DNA of 8,516 bases from Acidimicrobiales bacterium (GTDB lineage Bacteria; Actinomycetota; Acidimicrobiia; Acidimicrobiales; Palsa-688), in the NCBI GenBank assembly GCA_030039575.1, contig JASHVH010000079.1, positions 1-8,516 of the forward strand, written 5' to 3'. Shown here in pieces: positions 4,714 through 8,516 of this stretch. The first letter of the stretch is position 1. Every line of letters begins with the position of its first letter. The notes beneath the pieces are model-generated. The model saw only the letters and a program-made list of their open reading frames with translations. It did no database searches and was not told the origin of the DNA. The translations under genes and the position numbers were made by a program.

Positions 4714-5977
4714 CCCCTTCGACGCCCTGCGCCGGCCCGTCACATCCGCCAATCCCGACCCGGCCTTCTCGCAACGACTGCGGGCCCGGTTGGAGCGGGA
4801 ACTCGACTTGCCCAAAGGAGCAACTGTGAGCGACCTCGTTATTGAGACCCCTGTTTTCACCCCGCAACACCAGGCCGTCACGCCCTACCTGGCGGTGGCC
4901 GGCGCCCGCGCCGCTATCGACTGGTACGGGCAAGCGTTTGGCGCCCGCCTGACCGGAGAGCCCGTCGTCATGCCCGACGGGCGGGTTGGCCACTGCGAAC
5001 TGGAAATATCGGGGGCACGAGTCATGCTCGCAGACGAGCACCCCGAAATCGGCGTAACCGCTCCGGTGCCCGGCCAGGCTTCGGTCACCTTGTACCTGGA
5101 AGTAGCGGACGCAGATGCCTCGGCATTACGGGCCACGTCGGTGGGCGCCCTTTTGGAGCGGGCGGTGGCCGACTACCCCTACGGGCGGATGGGCGTCTTG
5201 CGTGACCCGTTCGGCCACCGCTGGATGGTGCGGTCCGAGCCGGCGGTACAGGAGCGCGCTGGAGGGACCGAGCCCAGCCTCCGCCACGGCGATATCGGGT
5301 ACGCCTCGTTATGGGTGGGCGATGCCGAGCAGGCAGCCGCGTTCTTCTCGCTGGTGCTGGGGTGGCGGGTCGCCGCCACGCACGGCCACTTCCAGGTCGA
5401 GGGCCAGAGCCCGCCCCACGGGATCGCCTCGGCCCAGGACCGCTCCACTATGTTCTTGGCCTACGTGGTGCGCGACATCGCTGACGCCATCCGGCGGGTG
5501 CGCCAGGCCGGCGGCGAGGCCGGCGAGGTGACCACCGAGCCCTGGGGCGTCGCGTGCATGTGCACCGACGACCAGGGCATGCGTTTCTCGGCCTACCAAC
5601 CGAGTGAAGGCGTCGCCGCCCGGTCCGTGACGCCCAGGCCGAGCGGCCGTCCTGGTGACCTGGCCTACGTGACGATGGAGGTGCCCGACTCGGCTAAGGC
5701 TCGTTCCTTCTATGGGAGCGTGCTCGGTTGGCATTTCAGCCCGGGCTCCGTGCCCGACGGCTGGCAGGTCGAACAGCCGCACCCCATGGTCGGGCTCTCA
5801 GGCGGTCACCGGGAGGCGACGCTCGTCCCGGTGTACCAGGCCGAGGACATCGCGGCGGCCGTCGAGCTAGTGCGAGGAGCGGGCGGGACCGCCACCGACG
5901 CGGAGGTCAGGCCCTGGGGCCTGAGTTCCCAGTGCGACGATGACCAAGGGACGAGGTTCGGGCTGTGGCAACCGTAA
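4706..5977 (+). CDS. Triple-VOC-domain protein (glyoxalase/bleomycin-resistance fold) with sigma-linked N-terminal segment
   Basis: This 423-residue, apparently cytosolic protein has an unusual N-terminus and three VOC (vicinal oxygen chelate) domains. Residues 1-42 form a charged, probably helical segment (DPFDALRRP, then PDPAFSQRLRARLERELDLP). Domain 1 (about 57-177) is of the PhnB-like glyoxalase type (YLAVAGARAAIDWYGQAFGA, then MPDGRVGHCELEI, then DPFGHRW). Domains 2 (about 194-300) and 3 (about 316-423) are more alike, each starting with a short strand and an 'FY/FF-x-x-VLGW' helix (residues 213-220 and 335-342) and ending in PWG-x5-7-DDQG-x-RF-x3-QP. The ATG has a good ribosome-binding site (GGAG at 4695-4698, 7 nt spacer) and overlaps the sigma gene. 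VOC proteins can be metalloenzymes or ligand-sequestering proteins; which applies here cannot be told. Context suggests a ligand-responsive partner of the sigma factor. A second plausible start lies at GTG 4826. Confidence 0.92.
   Translation: MADPFDALRRPVTSANPDPAFSQRLRARLERELDLPKGATVSDLVIETPVFTPQHQAVTPYLAVAGARAAIDWYGQAFGARLTGEPVVMPDGRVGHCELEISGARVMLADEHPEIGVTAPVPGQASVTLYLEVADADASALRATSVGALLERAVADYPYGRMGVLRDPFGHRWMVRSEPAVQERAGGTEPSLRHGDIGYASLWVGDAEQAAAFFSLVLGWRVAATHGHFQVEGQSPPHGIASAQDRSTMFLAYVVRDIADAIRRVRQAGGEAGEVTTEPWGVACMCTDDQGMRFSAYQPSEGVAARSVTPRPSGRPGDLAYVTMEVPDSAKARSFYGSVLGWHFSPGSVPDGWQVEQPHPMVGLSGGHREATLVPVYQAEDIAAAVELVRGAGGTATDAEVRPWGLSSQCDDDQGTRFGLWQP
4814..4828 (+). promoter_or_regulatory. 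Internal ribosome-binding site and GTG start inside the VOC gene
   Basis: AAAGGAG (4814-4820) is followed after 5 nt by an in-frame GTG (4826-4828), as good an initiation site as the one at 4706. Initiation here would give a 383-residue protein with all three VOC domains but without the 40-residue N-terminal segment. It could be a genuine second start or the only true one; the coding character and sigma-gene overlap of the upstream segment favour the long form being real as well. Confidence 0.5.
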
Positions 5978-6032
5978 GGCGCCATCTACGCCGAACGGCC
6001 TGCGCTTTGGACGCTGAGCCTGCGGGCACATT

Positions 6033-6057
6033 GTTGGTTCAACGAACCGGCGCCAAC
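6033..6057. terminator. Inverted repeat between convergent genes
   Basis: GTTGG (6033-6037) pairs with CCAAC (6053-6057). Alternatively GGTTC (6036-6040) pairs with GAACC (6044-6048) around AAC. The site lies 56 nt after the VOC stop and about 90 nt from the end of the convergent minus-strand PPOX gene, where a bidirectional terminator would be expected. The rest of 5978-6149 shows no gene; an 8-nt direct repeat, GCATTTTC, at 6081-6088 and 6108-6115 is the only other pattern. Confidence 0.3.
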
Positions 6058-6149
6058 TTGTGGGCCGGCCGCGACCGAACGCATTTTCACTCAGCAGGAG
6101 GTTAAGGGCATTTTCGAGTTCGCCTGCAGCCAAGGCACTTTTTGCGCCC

Positions 6150-6521
6150 TCACTCGATACCGAAGCTGTTGACCTTGGCCGGGTAGATGCGAATGAAAGC
6201 GTCGCCGAACCCAGGCCCCAGGTTTGCCCCTCCGCTTGCGATCGCCTCAGCACGTCCGCGGATCTCGAGCATGCGGGGCCTCCAGGGGTCGGTTGACACC
6301 AAGTCGTCCACGACCAGGGCCGCCCAGGGGTTGGCCTGGACGTCCCTGTATTTCTTGGTCGTGGCCACATGGAGGCCGCCGATGTCGAGGGTGCCCAACT
6401 CCCTGTTGTAGCGGAACGAGGTTGGTACCACGTGTGGCTTGCCGTCGCTCCCGGCTGTTGCGATCCGGCCCAAGCGCTGGCCGGCAAGGTACTCGATCTG
6501 AGCCGCGCTCAATGAAGTCAT
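6150..6521 (-). CDS. PPOX-class F420-dependent oxidoreductase, MSMEG_5819-like
   Basis: This 123-residue split-barrel protein has the pattern of the actinobacterial PPOX-class F420-dependent family typified by MSMEG_5819: IEYLAGQRLGRIATAGSDGK (9-28), then HVVPTSFRYN (30-39), then LDIGGLHVATTKKYRDVQAN (45-64), where the TTKKYRD motif lines the cofactor phosphate site, then ALVVDDL and LEIRGRAEAI. It ends with FIRIYPAKVNSFGIE, where the R-I-x-P-x-x-V-x-S-x-G-I tail is characteristic. ATG at 6521-6519 is chosen because family similarity starts at once and GAGGGG (6530-6525 on this strand) sits 3 nt upstream; the in-frame extension to 6620 looks non-coding and would run through the upstream palindrome. 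It is only distantly related to the PPOX gene at 3518. It appears to be a single-gene unit read towards the VOC gene. The substrate is unknown. Confidence 0.87.
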   Translation of the reverse strand: MTSLSAAQIEYLAGQRLGRIATAGSDGKPHVVPTSFRYNRELGTLDIGGLHVATTKKYRDVQANPWAALVVDDLVSTDPWRPRMLEIRGRAEAIASGGANLGPGFGDAFIRIYPAKVNSFGIE

Positions 6522-6528
6522 GGTCCCC

Positions 6529-6547
6529 TCAACACCCGAGGTGTTGA
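6529..6547. promoter_or_regulatory. 19-bp palindromic operator candidate
   Basis: TCAACACC and GGTGTTGA form perfect 8-bp arms around CGA. The palindrome abuts the ribosome-binding site of the minus-strand PPOX gene and covers the region where its transcript leader begins, an ideal position for a dimeric repressor to block expression. Reading the minus strand, TAAGGT just upstream of the palindrome could be a -10 element, but the -35 is not clear. As RNA, the palindrome would form an 8-bp hairpin with a 3-nt loop just before the ribosome-binding site, so control at the RNA level is the alternative. No gene for the cognate regulator is visible in the window. Confidence 0.5.
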
Positions 6548-6767
6548 CCTTAGTCCGGGCGCTGGTCTCACGTTCGTTTGGAAGCCTCCCGAGCAAGCTG
6601 ACCCTGTTCATGCGTGGCATCGATCCCGGTCCTTCGTCCGCCAGGCCGACGTGCGCCCCGCCGCGAACCCGGGCTGGCGTAGATGGGCAACCCTCATGGC
6701 GCTGCGGGTTCCCTCGCAGGGCCCCTACGTGGTAGACGCTCGGCTAGGCTGGTCGGTGGTCAGTCAT

Positions 6768-6859
6768 GGAGAGGTGCGAGAGCGGCCGAATCGGGCTCAC
6801 TGCTAATGAGTTGACGAGGGAAAACTCGTCCGAGGGTTCAAATCCCTCCCTCTCCGCCA
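6768..6859 (+). tRNA. tRNA-Ser (anticodon GCU)
   Basis: This is a complete 92-nt class II tRNA. The acceptor stem is GGAGAGG (6768-6774) with CCTCTCC (6849-6855), then discriminator G and an encoded CCA (6857-6859). The anticodon arm GCTCA / TGAGT flanks the loop CTGCTAA, giving anticodon GCT at 6802-6804, which reads AGC/AGU serine codons. The long variable arm (CGAG paired with CTCG, extended by flanking pairs) is diagnostic of serine. The T-arm is GAGGG-TTCAAAT-CCCTC. TAGGCT at 6745-6750 is at a suitable distance to be a -10 element, but its -35 is poor. No duplicated 3' end suggesting an integration site was seen in the window. Confidence 0.97.
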
Positions 6860-7231
6860 GGCGTGTTGTTGTGCGACACCAGCTTCGGCCACCTGCGGCC
6901 CGTACACCGGCAGCCACCTAGGGGCCGCCGGCACCTGCGGTCGTCAGGAGTGCTTAGGTCGAGCGTGGCTGATCACGCCCAGTGCCCGTCGCACCTCCCA
7001 TAGCGGCGCTGGTGGCATGAAGCCTTAATATCGCGCTAAGGCTGGGCCCCTAATCGCTAGATAAGGCGATTGGCGGAGTGCAAGTGGGTATACAAACCGC
7101 ATACGCGGTGAGGTTCGGTCCACCGGCGGTGGCGAGTGGCGCGGGTGTTGTGTACGCGTCTCTTGGTCCCGCGCGGCAGCCGGTCAGAGGCGGGTCGGAC
7201 GTTTCATAGGTGGACGCTGAGGAGCACGTCA
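6860..7231. other. Gene-free interval with several small inverted repeats
   Basis: No convincing gene lies between the tRNA and the Thr-rich protein. The interval holds the hairpin at 6907-6931 and two adjacent perfect stem-loops: AGCCTTA / TAAGGCT (7021-7027 and 7037-7043) and AATCGC / GCGATT (7052-7057 and 7066-7071). TATACA (7089-7094) could be the -10 of a promoter for the downstream gene, though no good -35 accompanies it. Further dyads are ACCGC / GCGGT (7096-7100 and 7105-7109) and CCACCGGCGGTGG (7120-7132). Short reading frames here lack coding character. The cluster of dyads near the putative promoter suggests a regulated promoter region. Confidence 0.45.
6907..6931 (+). terminator. 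Strong GC hairpin downstream of tRNA-Ser
   Basis: CCGGCAGCC (6907-6915) pairs with GGCCGCCGG (6923-6931) with one A/C mismatch and a 7-nt loop, 48 nt after the tRNA end. It is the strongest stem in the vicinity and a plausible transcription end point, but there is no T-run. Confidence 0.35.
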
Positions 7232-8516
7232 ATGGGGTGGAAGGTTAAGGATTTCGACCGGGTTTTCTTGTACGTCGTGGCCGGTGTGGCACTACTCGGG
7301 CTGATCGGCTTCGCCGTGTACGACGTGTCCAGTGGCTCGAAGCCCTCCCCCAAGCACATCGCTTTGGTCGCCGGTTCAGCTGCTGCCGGGACGTCCACGC
7401 CGGCAACGGGAGGCCCGGCAGCCCCAGACGGACAGGTCATAACGACCCTGCCTGCCGTGCCGCTCCCGGCTCTCGCCGCTCCCGGCCAAGCGCCCACCAC
7501 GTCTCGGCCTCCTCACCACAAGCCTGGCGCTACAGCGGGGTCGCACCGAAGCACGACACGGCCTGGCTCCAGCACAAGGTACTTCGGCTCAGGATCCCGG
7601 CCGGGGACGGCTAAGACGAGCCTGAAAACGGCGCCGGCCACCGTCACGACCCGGACGACGGCCCGGCCCCGGCCGACATCCACCACTCGCACCACCGTCA
7701 GGACAGCAGCGGGCTCGGGGACCTCCATCACCAGGCGCGGAAACCTGGGGGTCGCGACCAGGGGCCGGCGTCCAGCCACCAGCACGACCCATCCCTCTCC
7801 CACGGCTACGACCAACCCCCCTCGGACCAGCACGACCCAAACCTCCCCAAGGACGACAAACAACCCGCCTCCGCCGCCCACGACCCGGGGGCCTAAGACG
7901 ACCACCACCCGGGCACCCAAGACGACTACGACCCCCGCTCCCAAGACGACTACGACCCACCCTCCCCGGACTACTACGACCCGCCCCCACCGGACCACAG
8001 CGAGCCGCCCCCACCGGACGACTTCGAGACACGCCCCTCGGAAGAAAAAAACCCACCCCGTTCGTACTCGTACCACCCGAAGGCCTAGGCCGGCCGTCCC
8101 CGTCACCGCGCCGCTGACAACGGCCACAACGCCATCGACTGTCCCGACAACTCCTGTTGGGACGCTGCCACCGCCGCCGCCACCACCGCCGATCTTGACG
8201 ACGCGGCCGACCACCACGACGAGCCGCCCCGTTTGCCGCACGACGAGGACGACCTCCAGGGACGGTACGGAGGCGACCACGACTTCTGCCAGGAGGACCA
8301 CGGTTTGTCCCACAACCACCACCAGCCGGCCGACCACGACCACAAGCAGTTCGACCACGACGTCGAGTAGCACGACCACGTCGACCAGCAGCACGACCAC
8401 GACAACGGACTGCCCGTCGACGACGACCACCACTCGTCCGTCTACGACCACAACTCGCCGCGGGACGACAACCACCGGAGCCACCACGACGACGACCGGA
8501 GCCACGACCACGACGG
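7232..8516 (+). CDS. Signal-anchored Thr/Pro/Arg-rich surface protein, 3' end outside window
   Basis: The frame runs 428 codons from ATG 7232 to the window edge without a stop, so the gene is 3'-truncated by the window. GAGGAG (7219-7224) is a good ribosome-binding site 7 nt before the ATG. Residues 1-10 are basic (K4, K6, R10), and residues 11-30 (VFLYVVAGVALLGLIGFAVY) form one hydrophobic span, giving a type II signal anchor or uncleaved signal peptide with the bulk outside the cell. From about residue 35 the protein is low-complexity and dominated by Thr, with Pro, Arg and Ser. It includes Pro runs (five at about 212-216, eight near 8167-8190), six degenerate octapeptide repeats (7892-8035), Thr-Ser blocks, and three widely spaced Cys in the last third. 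Such regions are typically extended cell-wall-spanning stalks and possible O-mannosylation targets. A functional domain, if any, lies beyond the window. The minus strand is also open for 332 codons, which is a by-product of the ACG/ACC-rich composition. Confidence 0.8.
   Translation, partial: MGWKVKDFDRVFLYVVAGVALLGLIGFAVYDVSSGSKPSPKHIALVAGSAAAGTSTPATGGPAAPDGQVITTLPAVPLPALAAPGQAPTTSRPPHHKPGATAGSHRSTTRPGSSTRYFGSGSRPGTAKTSLKTAPATVTTRTTARPRPTSTTRTTVRTAAGSGTSITRRGNLGVATRGRRPATSTTHPSPTATTNPPRTSTTQTSPRTTNNPPPPPTTRGPKTTTTRAPKTTTTPAPKTTTTHPPRTTTTRPHRTTASRPHRTTSRHAPRKKKTHPVRTRTTRRPRPAVPVTAPLTTATTPSTVPTTPVGTLPPPPPPPPILTTRPTTTTSRPVCRTTRTTSRDGTEATTTSARRTTVCPTTTTSRPTTTTSSSTTTSSSTTTSTSSTTTTTDCPSTTTTTRPSTTTTRRGTTTTGATTTTTGATTTT
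7892..8035 (+). repeat. Six tandem 24-bp (octapeptide) repeats in the Thr-rich protein
   Basis: Six in-frame 24-bp units encode PKTTTTRA, PKTTTTPA, PKTTTTHP, PRTTTTRP, HRTTASRP and HRTTSRHA. The first four share a P-(K/R)-T-T-T-T core and the last two are diverged, so the array degenerates from left to right. At the DNA level, AAGACGACTACGACC is identical in units 2 and 3. Unit number could vary between strains by slippage or unequal recombination. Confidence 0.8.

Noticed and set aside
5867..6487. Minus-strand frame through the VOC 3' end and the PPOX gene
   Set aside because: It is out of frame with the clear PPOX protein and antisense to the VOC C-terminus. The stretch in 5978-6149 looks briefly protein-like but matches nothing I can name.
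6768..6859. tRNA-Ser as an integration site for a mobile element
   Set aside because: No integrase gene and no repeated copy of the tRNA 3' end was found within the window.
7513..8511. A 332-codon minus-strand frame, extremely Val-rich, opposite the Thr-rich gene
   Set aside because: It is the mirror of ACG/ACC threonine codons read as GTV valine codons. It has no ribosome-binding site and no plausible fold, whereas the plus-strand frame has a ribosome-binding site, a signal anchor and in-frame repeats.
7860..8516. Repetitive DNA that might suggest a CRISPR array
   Set aside because: The repetition is short ACGACC-type codon repetition and 24-bp coding units with no spacers of uniform length and no direct repeats of CRISPR size.

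Overview
The window is GC-rich DNA with actinobacterial character. Most genes sit on the plus strand with high-GC codon use. Two different families of F420/flavin-binding split-barrel (PPOX-class) proteins are present, and cofactor F420 is typical of Actinomycetota. Extracytoplasmic-function (ECF) sigma factors are prominent, and the right end encodes a very Thr/Pro-rich membrane-anchored protein of a kind I associate loosely with Acidimicrobiia. The class-level placement is an inference; no rRNA or housekeeping marker is present to fix it.

Layout from left to right. Positions 1-391 hold a short reading frame resembling a piece of a LysR-type effector-binding domain, with no DNA-binding part, preceded by a 12-bp palindrome. 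Positions 392-1249 encode an APH-family phosphotransferase. Positions 1438-3919 form a same-strand cluster: a small unknown protein with a strong ribosome-binding site, a protein with two fused DGPF (YCII-like) domains, an ECF41-type sigma factor with a C-terminal SnoaL-like domain, and a PPOX-class protein that overlaps the sigma gene by an ATGA junction. A TGTCACA-N16-TGTC element just upstream of the sigma gene matches the reported ECF41 promoter, so the sigma/PPOX pair is probably autoregulated and may be separable from the DGPF gene. Positions 3963-4063 hold a nest of inverted repeats. Positions 4174-5977 encode a second, unrelated small ECF sigma factor, overlapping by 8 nt a protein with three VOC (glyoxalase/bleomycin-resistance fold) domains and an unusual N-terminal segment. 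A second PPOX-class gene lies on the minus strand at 6150-6521, with a 19-bp palindrome just upstream of its ribosome-binding site. A complete tRNA-Ser(GCU) follows at 6768-6859. From 7232 to the window end runs an uninterrupted, unterminated frame for a signal-anchored Thr/Pro/Arg-rich protein.

Taken together, the central part holds two adjacent sigma-factor modules whose partners are soluble small-molecule-binding folds (SnoaL, DGPF, PPOX, VOC), with no transmembrane anti-sigma factor visible. The most testable proposals are the autoregulatory ECF41 promoter, the triple-VOC protein acting as a ligand-responsive partner of its sigma factor (possibly made in two forms from two start codons), and the nested inverted repeats as a structured leader or attenuator between the modules.
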